Assembly (NCBI RefSeq): GCF_900091455.1
Contig: NZ_LT607412.1
Span: 3,658,001 to 3,722,000, forward strand
Length of the DNA stretch: 64,000 nucleotides
Direction: 5' to 3'
DNA from: Micromonospora coriariae
Lineage (GTDB): Bacteria; Actinomycetota; Actinomycetes; Mycobacteriales; Micromonosporaceae
Shown here piece by piece: positions 1 to 6,581 of this stretch (position 1 is the stretch's first letter; each line of letters begins with the position of its first letter). The translations under genes were made by a program, and so were the position numbers. The notes under the pieces were generated by a model. That model was not told the origin of the DNA, did no database searches, and saw only the letters and a program-made list of their open reading frames with translations.

Positions 1-362
1 ACGTGCGCGACCCCACCGCGCTGCTGCTCCAGGCGCACCTGCCGCCGGGTGGCGACGTGGACAAGGTGCTGCGCACCATGGACGAGGAACTGGAGCGGCT
101 CGCCACCGACGGGCTGACCGAGGGCGAACTGGCCCGGACCCAGGCCCGGATGGCGACCCACCTGCTGCGGGACACCGACGCGGTGCTCGGGCGGGCGCTG
201 CGGATGGCCGTACTGGAACAGCAACGTGGCGAGCCGGGTCTGCTCAACGATCTGCCCCGGCTGGTCGGCGAGGTCACCGAGGAGCAGGTGCGTGCCGCCG
301 CAGGCACCCTGCGCCCGGAGCGCCGCGCCGCCGTCGAGGTCATCGCCGGAGGTGTTCGGTGA
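1..362 (+). CDS. M16-family peptidase, C-terminal part (5' end outside window)
   Basis: The reading frame is already open at the first base and ends at TGA 360-362, so only the last 119-120 codons are seen. The helical segment with ELERLATDGLTEGELARTQ is typical of the C-terminal lobe of M16 (pitrilysin/insulinase-like) zinc peptidases, where a linker such as 'T..EL...K' precedes the last domain. The catalytic HxxEH region would lie outside the window. It is followed after 55 bases by a second M16 protein that lacks the zinc motif, so the pair probably forms a catalytic plus non-catalytic heterodimer. The family assignment rests on the neighbour and on this partial sequence only. Confidence 0.75.
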   Translation, partial: VRDPTALLLQAHLPPGGDVDKVLRTMDEELERLATDGLTEGELARTQARMATHLLRDTDAVLGRALRMAVLEQQRGEPGLLNDLPRLVGEVTEEQVRAAAGTLRPERRAAVEVIAGGVR

Positions 363-417
363 GCGCGAGGAGTGAGCCGGTTTTGCGAGCCCCGCAGTCG
401 CGAACGAAGGTGGCACA

Positions 418-1764
418 GTGAGCGTCACTACTGCTTCGGCCGGCCCGCGCACGCTGCCCCCGCTCGGCCCCACCCGCAAGCTCAAGGTGCCCAAGCAGGC
501 CGAACGCACCCTGCGCAACGGCCTCACCGTGATCGCCGTACGCCGGCCCGCCGTGCCCCTTGTCGAGCTGCGGCTCTGGGTCCCGTTCGGCCGGGCCCAC
601 CTGGCCCGCGGCGCGATGCTCTCGCAGACCATGCTCTCCGGCACCAATTCGATGACCAGCGTGCAGATCGCCGCCGAGTTGCAGAAGGTGGGCGGCGGCC
701 TCTCGGCGGGCGTCGATCCGGACCGGCTGATGCTCTCCGGCGCCGGCCTGGTCACCGGGCTGGACCGGATGCTGGAGCTGCTGGCCGAGGTGCTGACCGG
801 GGCCAGCTACCCCAGCGGCGAGGTGGCCACCGAGCGGGACCGGCTGGTCGACCGGATCCAGGTGGCGCAGAGTCAACCGGCGCACCTGGCCCGGGAGGCG
901 CTGCTGAAGCGGATCTACGGCCGGCACCCGTACGCGACCCAGACGCCGGAGCCGGGCCAGATCCGCGCCGTCCGACCGGCGGCGCTGCGTACCCTGCACG
1001 CGGAGCGGGTGCACCCGGCCGGCGCGCAGTTGGTGCTGGTCGGCGACGTGCAGCCGGAGAAGGCGCTGGACGCGGCCGAGCGGGCCCTCGGCGGCTGGGC
1101 CGGCGCCGGGCGCACCGCCGAGCTGCCGGCCACTCCGCCGCTGGAGTCCGGGCCGCTGCTGCTCGTCGACCGGCCCGGCTCGGTCCAGTCCTCGTTGCGG
1201 ATCGCGCTGCCGGCCGTGCCGCGCACCGATCCCGACCACGCCCCGCTGCAACTGGCCAACCTGATCTTCGGCGGCTACTTCTCCTCCCGCTGGGTGGAGA
1301 ACATCCGCGAGGACAAGGGCTACACGTACGGCCCGCACTCGGTGATCGAGCACTCGGTGGCCGGGTCGGTGCTGGTCGCCAGCGCCGAGGTGGCCACCGA
1401 GGTCACCGGCCCGGCGTTGCTGGAGACGACGTACGAGCTGGGTCGGCTGGCGTCGCTGCCGCCGAAGCCCGAGGAGTTGGAGCAGGCCCGCCAGTACGGC
1501 CTCGGCACCCTTCAGCTCGGCATGTCCACCCAGGCCGGGCTGGCCGCGTTGACAAGCGCGTACGCCGGCAACGGCCTGCGCCTGGACTTCCTCGCCGAGT
1601 ACGCGTCCCGGCTCGCGAAGGTGACCACCGACGACGTCGCGCGGGTGGCGGCCCACTACCTCGCGCCGGCCCGGGCAGCGGTAGTGGTGCTCGGCGACGC
1701 CGAGCGGGTCACCCCGGGGTTGGCCGCGCTGACCGCGGTTCGGACCGAGCCGGTGCAGCAGTGA
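418..1764 (+). CDS. M16-family peptidase-like protein lacking the zinc motif
   Basis: This 448-residue protein has the two-lobe architecture of M16B peptidases: an N-terminal lobe (about 28-235) and a C-terminal inactive-type lobe (about 240-440). The C-terminal lobe carries NLIFGGYFSSRWVENIRED and a KGYTYGPHS segment, both typical of the family. Where active members have HLLEH, residues 66-70 read AMLSQ, so both zinc histidines and the catalytic glutamate are missing. In the family, such subunits (compare the alpha subunit of mitochondrial processing peptidase) bind substrate for an active partner. The truncated M16 gene directly upstream is the natural partner. GTG 418 was chosen because the family-like region starts soon after it. 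A NudC-like Nudix gene follows after 34 bases, probably in the same transcript. Confidence 0.88.
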   Translation: MSVTTASAGPRTLPPLGPTRKLKVPKQAERTLRNGLTVIAVRRPAVPLVELRLWVPFGRAHLARGAMLSQTMLSGTNSMTSVQIAAELQKVGGGLSAGVDPDRLMLSGAGLVTGLDRMLELLAEVLTGASYPSGEVATERDRLVDRIQVAQSQPAHLAREALLKRIYGRHPYATQTPEPGQIRAVRPAALRTLHAERVHPAGAQLVLVGDVQPEKALDAAERALGGWAGAGRTAELPATPPLESGPLLLVDRPGSVQSSLRIALPAVPRTDPDHAPLQLANLIFGGYFSSRWVENIREDKGYTYGPHSVIEHSVAGSVLVASAEVATEVTGPALLETTYELGRLASLPPKPEELEQARQYGLGTLQLGMSTQAGLAALTSAYAGNGLRLDFLAEYASRLAKVTTDDVARVAAHYLAPARAAVVVLGDAERVTPGLAALTAVRTEPVQQ

Positions 1765-1798
1765 GCCGGACACTCGCGCCGGCTGTGGACGGTGCGGC

Positions 1799-2758
1799 GT
1801 GAGTGGGGAGACGGCGCCGCCGCTGGCCCGGTCCACGCTGGACCGGGCCGCGCACCGGCGCGGTGACGCGCAGTGGCTGACCGAGGCGTGGCTGCGTGCC
1901 CGGGTGCTGCTGCTCGACTCGACCGACGAGGGGCGGACGCTTGTGCGTACCGCCGCGTCACCGCCGGCGCTGGTGCTGTTCGGGGCGGCGGACGTGCCGG
2001 CCGGGTCGGAGTCGATCGCGATGTTCCTCGGTGTCGAGCCGGACGGGGTGCCGGTCTTCGCGGTCGACACGCCGCTGCCGGTGCTGCCGGGCACCCGGGC
2101 GGTCAGCCTGCGCGAGGTGGGGCACCTGCTCGGCGACCGGGAGGCCGGCCTCTTCACCACCGCGCTGGCGCTGGTCAACTGGCACACCCGGCACGGTTAT
2201 TCGGCTGCCACCGGAGCACCGACCGAGATGGACGAGGCCGGCTGGTCCCGGGTGGACCGCAACGGCGGGCGGATCTGGCCGCGTACCGACCCGGCGATGA
2301 TCGTGCTGGTGCACGACGGCGTCGACGGCCCGGACGGGCGCTGCCTGCTCGGCAACAACGCCGGCTGGCCGGGCACCCCGGGCGGCCGGCGCTACTCCTG
2401 CCTGGCCGGCTACGTGGAGCCGGGGGAGTCGGCGGAGGCCGCCGTGCTGCGTGAGGTCCGCGAGGAGGTGGGCATCGGGGTCGAGCGGATCGGGTACGTG
2501 GGCAGCCAGGCGTGGCCGTTCCCCGGCTCGCTGATGCTGGGCTTCCTGGCCACAGCCGACCCGACCGATCCGGTGGAGGTCGACCCGTCCGAGATCGCGT
2601 ACGCCCGCTGGTTCACCCGACGGGAGATCGGGGCGGCGCTGGCCGGGAAAACCGTGGACGTGGGTGACGGCGCCCAGCTGATCCTGCCGCCGCCGTCGTC
2701 GATCGCGCTGTTTCTCATCCACCGCTGGCTGGACGGCTGGGTGGACGCCGACCGGTGA
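1799..2758 (+). CDS. nudC: NudC-like NAD(H) pyrophosphatase / RNA decapping Nudix hydrolase
   Basis: The 319-residue protein has an N-terminal beta domain, a degenerate linker (residues 128-142) and a Nudix domain. The Nudix box runs from residue 204 (GYVEPGESAEAA then REVREEVGI). It is followed by SQAWPFPGS (236-244), the signature that separates NADH pyrophosphatases from other Nudix enzymes. The expected activity is hydrolysis of NAD(H) to NMN(H) and AMP, or removal of NAD caps from RNA. The zinc ribbon normally found before the Nudix domain is degenerate: the usual CxxC reads SAAT in HGYSAATGAPT, and the second cysteine pair is absent. Mycobacterial nudC lies near mrx1 and uvrD2, and the same genes lie nearby here. 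The start is GTG. Confidence 0.9.
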   Translation: MSGETAPPLARSTLDRAAHRRGDAQWLTEAWLRARVLLLDSTDEGRTLVRTAASPPALVLFGAADVPAGSESIAMFLGVEPDGVPVFAVDTPLPVLPGTRAVSLREVGHLLGDREAGLFTTALALVNWHTRHGYSAATGAPTEMDEAGWSRVDRNGGRIWPRTDPAMIVLVHDGVDGPDGRCLLGNNAGWPGTPGGRRYSCLAGYVEPGESAEAAVLREVREEVGIGVERIGYVGSQAWPFPGSLMLGFLATADPTDPVEVDPSEIAYARWFTRREIGAALAGKTVDVGDGAQLILPPPSSIALFLIHRWLDGWVDADR

Positions 2759-2764
2759 ACGCGG

Positions 2765-2808
2765 TCCCGGCCCGTGGCCGCCGTTGCCGCGGCGGTCACG
2801 GGCCGGGA
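2765..2808. terminator. Bidirectional terminator hairpin
   Basis: Arms 2765-2783 and 2790-2808 are 19-base inverted repeats with one G:T-type mismatch and a 6-base loop. The hairpin lies between the convergent nudC and the small reverse-strand gene at 2884-3159. There is no T tract, which is common in high-GC actinobacteria. Confidence 0.7.
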
Positions 2809-2883
2809 ACACGGGCCGTCGTGGTCGGCTGGGGCGAAAACGCGGCGGGGGAGCCGTTCCGGCCACGACGGACGTCTCGTGGG

Positions 2884-3159
2884 TCAGGTGATGGTGTGAC
2901 CCGGTCTGTGCCGGAACGCGGGCCGCGCTTCGCCCAGCGGCAGGACCTTGACCCGTTGCTTGCCGGCGCGGACCGCGCCGACCGTGGCGAGTGCCCGGGC
3001 CAGCACCAGCGCGGCGTCCCGGTCCTCGGCGTGCACGATCTGCCGGCGTGGCTCGGGCGCGGTCGTCTCGTCGCGGAGTCGATGGCCGTCCACCCAGGCG
3101 GCGGCGATGTCCCCGTCGGCGACGGCGCGGATGTCGGTGCGAACGATCAGGAACCGCAT
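2884..3159 (-). CDS. Small conserved hypothetical protein
   Basis: A 91-residue protein that I do not recognise. ATG 3159 was preferred to longer open starts because GGAG lies seven to eight bases upstream on the reverse strand and the codon bias begins there. It starts MRFLIVRTDI and has a mixed alpha/beta look, with an alanine-rich helix (DAALVLARALATVGAV) followed by a basic strand (GKQRVKVLPLGEARPAFRH). There is no cysteine, signal peptide or membrane segment. It could be a small single-domain protein of the kind often fused to or near BON or dodecin-like folds, but there is no motif to support a function. It converges with nudC and its promoter region faces the DUF397 gene. Confidence 0.6.
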   Translation of the reverse strand: MRFLIVRTDIRAVADGDIAAAWVDGHRLRDETTAPEPRRQIVHAEDRDAALVLARALATVGAVRAGKQRVKVLPLGEARPAFRHRPGHTIT

Positions 3160-3325
3160 GAGGGTCTCCGGATGAACCGCGACGGATGAGCCGGTGTGGA
3201 AGTTCCACGTACTCGATGGCCATGTTACGCCGCGTGTTCGTCCCAGCAACTGAAACACGCCTATCGGTTTCGAGCCTCGTCCGATCGGCGGATGGCTGGT
3301 CAGCGGGGTCGGCGGTGGATAACGC

Positions 3326-3360
3326 GACGGGGCCGCCGGCAGCGCGCCGACAGCCCCGTC
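3326..3360. terminator. Hairpin downstream of the DUF397 gene
   Basis: GACGGGGC at 3326-3333 pairs with GCCCCGTC at 3353-3360, with a smaller GC-rich stem inside the loop. It begins 12 bases past the stop of the reverse-strand DUF397 gene, as expected for its terminator. Confidence 0.55.
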
Positions 3361-3372
3361 CCGGTTACCGGA

Positions 3373-3612
3373 TCAGTTCAGATCGAACTGGCCCTTCTTC
3401 GCTCCGGCGATGAAGCCGAGCCAACCCGCCCGGTTGAACAGCAGCACCGGGCCACCCCGGTCCTTGCTGTCGCGCAGCGCGACCGCCGACGGGCCGGTGC
3501 CCAGCGGAGCGACCTCAACGCAGTTGGAGGTCTGGCTGCGCGTGCTGGTACGCCACGGGGCGTCCGACAGCCGGTGGGCGGGGACGGACGGCGTGTTGCG
3601 GATGTCGTTCAT
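3373..3612 (-). CDS. DUF397 family protein
   Basis: The 79-residue protein matches the DUF397 pattern: W-R-TSTRSQ..NCVEVA in the first half, then VALRDSKD and a tryptophan near a terminal phenylalanine segment (GWLGFIAGAKKGQFDL). In actinomycetes, DUF397 genes nearly always follow an XRE/DUF5753 regulator, and here that regulator ends 74 bases upstream on the same strand. The pairs resemble toxin-antitoxin or regulator-effector modules, and members such as the BldB/WhiJ neighbourhood affect development; the exact role is unknown. ATG 3612 is preceded by AGGAG at good spacing, which excludes the longer open frame that continues upstream. Confidence 0.9.
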   Translation of the reverse strand: MNDIRNTPSVPAHRLSDAPWRTSTRSQTSNCVEVAPLGTGPSAVALRDSKDRGGPVLLFNRAGWLGFIAGAKKGQFDLN

Positions 3613-3686
3613 GGTTCTGCTCCTGATGTGAACCGCTCCGATGGGACGAGTGGTGCCGCACGCCCCGACGGAGGGTCCCCCGTGGA

Positions 3687-4667
3687 TCACCGTTCCGTCA
3701 GTCGCCCCGAGGCCCGGCGGCGTTGGGTCGGCGCCGTTGCCGGCCCGAACGCCACTGTGGAAGGGGGCGCCGCCTCGGTCAGCCGTCCCGTCGCCTCGAT
3801 CAGCCAGGAGAGGGTGTCCGAGGCGGTAAGTGCCGCCGTGCATAGCCACTCGAACACCACTTTATAGCGATTTAGCGCGATTGCCTCGGTCGACATGACG
3901 TCGGTGAACCCCCCTTCGATGGCCAGCGTCTCCGGGTCGAGCGGATCGGCGAACCGGTAGAGGGAGAACGCGGTCGGCGGAAGGAACCAATTGCCGATCT
4001 GGGTGTCCCGGAGCAGCACGTGCAGCGTCACGTTCGGCAGCAGGGCCAGCTCGCAGAGCTGGCGAAGTTGCTCGTGCAGCACCTCGGGTGGCCCGGCCCG
4101 GCGACCGAGGGCCGCCTCCTCCAGCACCGCGGTGTAGCGGGGCGCGTCGGGCTCCCGGGTGAGCAGCGTCTGGCGGGCCAGCCGTGCCTGCACCTCGGTC
4201 TCGGGCTCCTCGCCGGGCTCCGGTTCACCGGCGCCCTCGGCCACCTGACGGGCCGAGACGATCCGGACCTGCGCGTACCCGGGGGTCTGCAACAGCCCCG
4301 GCACCAGCACCGGGTTGTATTCGGAGATCTCCGCGCAGCCCGCCTCCAACTCGGCCCAACTGCGCTGCTGCTGCGTCATCACCGGGAAGTTCTTCAACCA
4401 GCCCCGCATGTCACCGGCCTCGCCGGTGATCCCGAGCAACTCCTCATGCAGTGCCGCGTCGGCGCCGTAGAGATCGAGCAGAACCCCGACGTCCTGCGGG
4501 TCGGGTCGGCTGCGCCCGTTCTCCAACCGGGACAGTTTCGACGCGGAGGCCCAGCCGATCCGCTCGATGACCTGGTCCCCGGTGAGCCCTGAGGCCTCGC
4601 GCAGGCGGCGCAGCTCTGTGCCCAACCGGCGACGACGCAGGATTGGGCTGGGTGCGGCAGGAGGCAC
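3687..4667 (-). CDS. XRE-family helix-turn-helix regulator with DUF5753 domain
   Basis: The 326-residue protein begins with an XRE helix-turn-helix (about residues 10-65: LGTELRRLREASGLTGDQV, then ASASKLSRLENGR). A DUF5753 domain follows (about 95-275), with the hallmark NPVLVPGLLQTPGYAQ and the later QLRQLCEL and NVTLHVL segments. It is a cytoplasmic DNA-binding protein that probably controls its own operon with the DUF397 gene. The start is GTG 4667, with GAGGA five bases upstream; the open frame continues far upstream only as an antisense shadow of the transporter. The acidic insert GEPEPGEEPETE near residue 150 is a low-complexity loop. The C-terminal 25 residues are basic and probably disordered. 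Confidence 0.9.
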   Translation of the reverse strand: MPPAAPSPILRRRRLGTELRRLREASGLTGDQVIERIGWASASKLSRLENGRSRPDPQDVGVLLDLYGADAALHEELLGITGEAGDMRGWLKNFPVMTQQQRSWAELEAGCAEISEYNPVLVPGLLQTPGYAQVRIVSARQVAEGAGEPEPGEEPETEVQARLARQTLLTREPDAPRYTAVLEEAALGRRAGPPEVLHEQLRQLCELALLPNVTLHVLLRDTQIGNWFLPPTAFSLYRFADPLDPETLAIEGGFTDVMSTEAIALNRYKVVFEWLCTAALTASDTLSWLIEATGRLTEAAPPSTVAFGPATAPTQRRRASGRLTER

Positions 4668-4707
4668 GGTGTCCTCTTTCCCGTCGACCGCCGCAGACGC
4701 GACGGTA

Positions 4708-4736
4708 ACTGTATGAAATTCGCCCCCCACGGTCAG
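4708..4736 (-). promoter_or_regulatory. Candidate promoter of the XRE-DUF397 operon
   Basis: On the reverse strand CTGACC (4736-4731) and TACAGT (4713-4708) are separated by 17 bases, close to a housekeeping -35/-10 pair. Transcription would begin roughly 35 bases before the GTG at 4667. It is based on pattern alone. Confidence 0.4.
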
Positions 4737-4883
4737 TATGGACGGCGCGACCGGCGTCGGAGGTTCCGGCGGGGGCGTGTCTCGCGAAAAATGGACCTCG
4801 GGTACGCCGGACGACGGCGCGCCCCGAGGTCGCGGCCCGTCGACCACGCCCGCCCGGGCGCGCCATCCCCGCCGGAGGGACCC

Positions 4884-6179
4884 ATGCGCACCGTCCTGCG
4901 CCGACCCGACTTCCGTCTGCTCTTCGGGGGCCTGCTGGCCAGCATGACCGCCGAGTCGATCCTGCTTCTCGCGCTCGCGATCTGGGTCAAGGACCTGACC
5001 GGCTCCGACGGGCTCGCCGGCGCCACGATCTTCGCCGTCGTCGCCCCGATGACCCTCGCACCGCTGGTCGGCTGGTTCGTCGACCGCTACCCGCGGCGGC
5101 CCTTCTTCGTGGCCGCGAACCTGGTCACCGCGGTGCTGCTCACCCCGTTGTTCGCGGTCCGGGACGCGGGCGACGTCTGGCTCGTCTACGCGGTGGCCGC
5201 TCTGTACGGCCTGTCCTACATCGCACTCAGCGCGGCGCTCAGCGGGCTGATCCGGCAACTGGTGCCGGTCGAGCTGCTGGCCGAGGCGAACGGCGCGTTG
5301 CAGACCGTACGCCAGGGGCTGCGGCTGATCGGCCCGCTGGCCGGCGCGGCGCTCTACACGGCGATCGGCGGGTGGGCGCTGGCCGGGATCGGCGTGGTCG
5401 GGTTCCTGACCGCGGCCGCAGTGGTGACCGCGCTGCCCACCCCGCAGCCGGCGCCGCCGACGGTACGGCTGCGCTGGCCGGCCGAGCTGGGTGCCGGGCT
5501 GCGACATCTGGCCGGCGAGCCGGCCCTGCGCCGGGCCCTGCTCGGCTACGGGCTCGGGTCGCTGGTGATGGGCTTCAGCGAGTCGCTCATCTTCGCCTAC
5601 GTCGACCAGGGGCTCGATCGGGACGCCGCGTTCGTGGGCGTGCTGGTCACCGTGCAGGGCGTGGGTGGGCTGCTCGGCGGGCTCTGCTCGCCGGCGCTGG
5701 TCCGTCGGCTCGGCGAGGTCGGCACGTTGGCCGCCGGGGTCGCCTTCTTCGGGCCGGCCGCGCTCGCGCTCGCGTACCCCGATCTGCGGCTCGGGTTCGC
5801 CGCGGTGCTGCTGGCCGGCGTCTCGCTGCCGCTGACCATGGTGGGGCTGCACACGCTGATCCAGCGGCGTACCCCGCCCGGGCTGGTCGGCCGGGTCGCC
5901 GCCGCCACCGAGGCGGTGGTCAGCGGACCGCAGGCGTTCTCCATCGGCGCGGGCGCACTGCTGGTCGGGTTCCTGGACTACCGGGCGCTGTTCGCCCTGG
6001 TCGGGGTGGCCACCCTGGTCGCCGGCGGCTACCTCTGGCGGGGCCGGCACCTCAGCGCGCCGCCCGGCGCCCGCCCGCCCACACCGCCGCCCGGCCCGAC
6101 CCTTCCGGCGCCGCGACGACCGGCGGACGACGCCGACCAACAGGTGGTGACCGGGAGCCACCGGTCGCCGCGACGGTGA
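4884..6179 (+). CDS. MFS transporter
   Basis: This 431-residue integral membrane protein has about twelve hydrophobic helices. Its N-terminal RRPDFRLLFGGLLASMTAES is typical of the MFS_3 / enterobactin-exporter-like group. The loop after helix 2 (GWFVDRYPRRPFFVAAN) matches the family's GxxxDRxxRRxxM motif. The second half repeats the pattern after a longer cytoplasmic loop (about 195-215). The C-terminal tail is proline-rich and hydrophilic. It probably exports a small molecule by proton antiport, but the substrate cannot be inferred. ATG 4884 follows GGAGGG at good spacing. It diverges from the XRE regulator, which might control it. Confidence 0.88.
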   Translation: MRTVLRRPDFRLLFGGLLASMTAESILLLALAIWVKDLTGSDGLAGATIFAVVAPMTLAPLVGWFVDRYPRRPFFVAANLVTAVLLTPLFAVRDAGDVWLVYAVAALYGLSYIALSAALSGLIRQLVPVELLAEANGALQTVRQGLRLIGPLAGAALYTAIGGWALAGIGVVGFLTAAAVVTALPTPQPAPPTVRLRWPAELGAGLRHLAGEPALRRALLGYGLGSLVMGFSESLIFAYVDQGLDRDAAFVGVLVTVQGVGGLLGGLCSPALVRRLGEVGTLAAGVAFFGPAALALAYPDLRLGFAAVLLAGVSLPLTMVGLHTLIQRRTPPGLVGRVAAATEAVVSGPQAFSIGAGALLVGFLDYRALFALVGVATLVAGGYLWRGRHLSAPPGARPPTPPPGPTLPAPRRPADDADQQVVTGSHRSPRR

Positions 6180-6195
6180 CGGATACCGGACACGA

Positions 6196-6228
6196 CGAGC
6201 GGCCGCCCCGGATCGGGGCGGCCGCTCG
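6196..6228. terminator. Bidirectional terminator, perfect 15-bp stem
   Basis: CGAGCGGCCGCCCCG (6196-6210) and its exact complement (6214-6228) flank a GAT loop between the convergent MFS gene and mycoredoxin gene. A second perfect palindrome, CCGGAAATTTCCGG (6229-6242), abuts it. Confidence 0.8.
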
Positions 6229-6246
6229 CCGGAAATTTCCGGCCGG

Positions 6247-6489
6247 TCAGGCGGTGAGGCTCTCCAGGTGCTGCTTGACCTGGGTGATCGAGGGATTGGT
6301 CAGGGCGCTGCCGTCGGCGAAGCGCAGCGTCGGCACCGTCTGGTTGCCGCCGTTGACGCTCATCACGAACTCGGCGGCCTTCGGGTCCTGCTCGATGTCG
6401 ACCACCTCGTACCCGATGCCCTCCCGGTCGAGCTGCGACTTCAGCCGGTGGCAGTAGCCGCACCAGGGGGTGGAATACATCGTCAGCAT
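6247..6489 (-). CDS. mrx1: Mycoredoxin (glutaredoxin-like)
   Basis: The 80-residue thioredoxin-fold protein begins MLTMYSTPWCGYC, giving the CGYC active site (Cys10, Cys13). It also has the cis-proline motif TVPT and the GGNQ segment of actinobacterial mycoredoxins. In mycothiol-producing bacteria these proteins reduce S-mycothiolated proteins in the cytoplasm. ATG 6489 is supported by GGAGGG at seven-base spacing, so the longer open frame starting about 55 codons earlier is not used. The gene diverges from uvrD2, as mrx1 and uvrD2 neighbour each other in mycobacteria. The SigR/RsrA pair elsewhere in the window fits the same mycothiol-based redox system. Confidence 0.93.
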   Translation of the reverse strand: MLTMYSTPWCGYCHRLKSQLDREGIGYEVVDIEQDPKAAEFVMSVNGGNQTVPTLRFADGSALTNPSITQVKQHLESLTA

Positions 6490-6581
6490 GGCCGGGCCCT
6501 CCAACTCATCCGCCGCCGGCTTGCGGATCAAGCCGAGGCTGTTCGCTGCAACGTCCGGGACAACTGAGATGATTCCTGGTT

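Noticed and set aside
3315..3323. GTGGATAAC (a reverse-strand TTATCCAC-like match) as another DnaA box
   Set aside because: It is a single imperfect match (TTATCCACC) with no neighbours.
3687..6161. Very long open frame on the reverse strand (824 codons) covering the MFS gene
   Set aside because: Only its 3' part is the XRE-DUF5753 gene. The rest is an antisense shadow of the MFS gene in GC-rich DNA: low-complexity, rich in Arg, Gly and Gln, and lacking a start with ribosome site.
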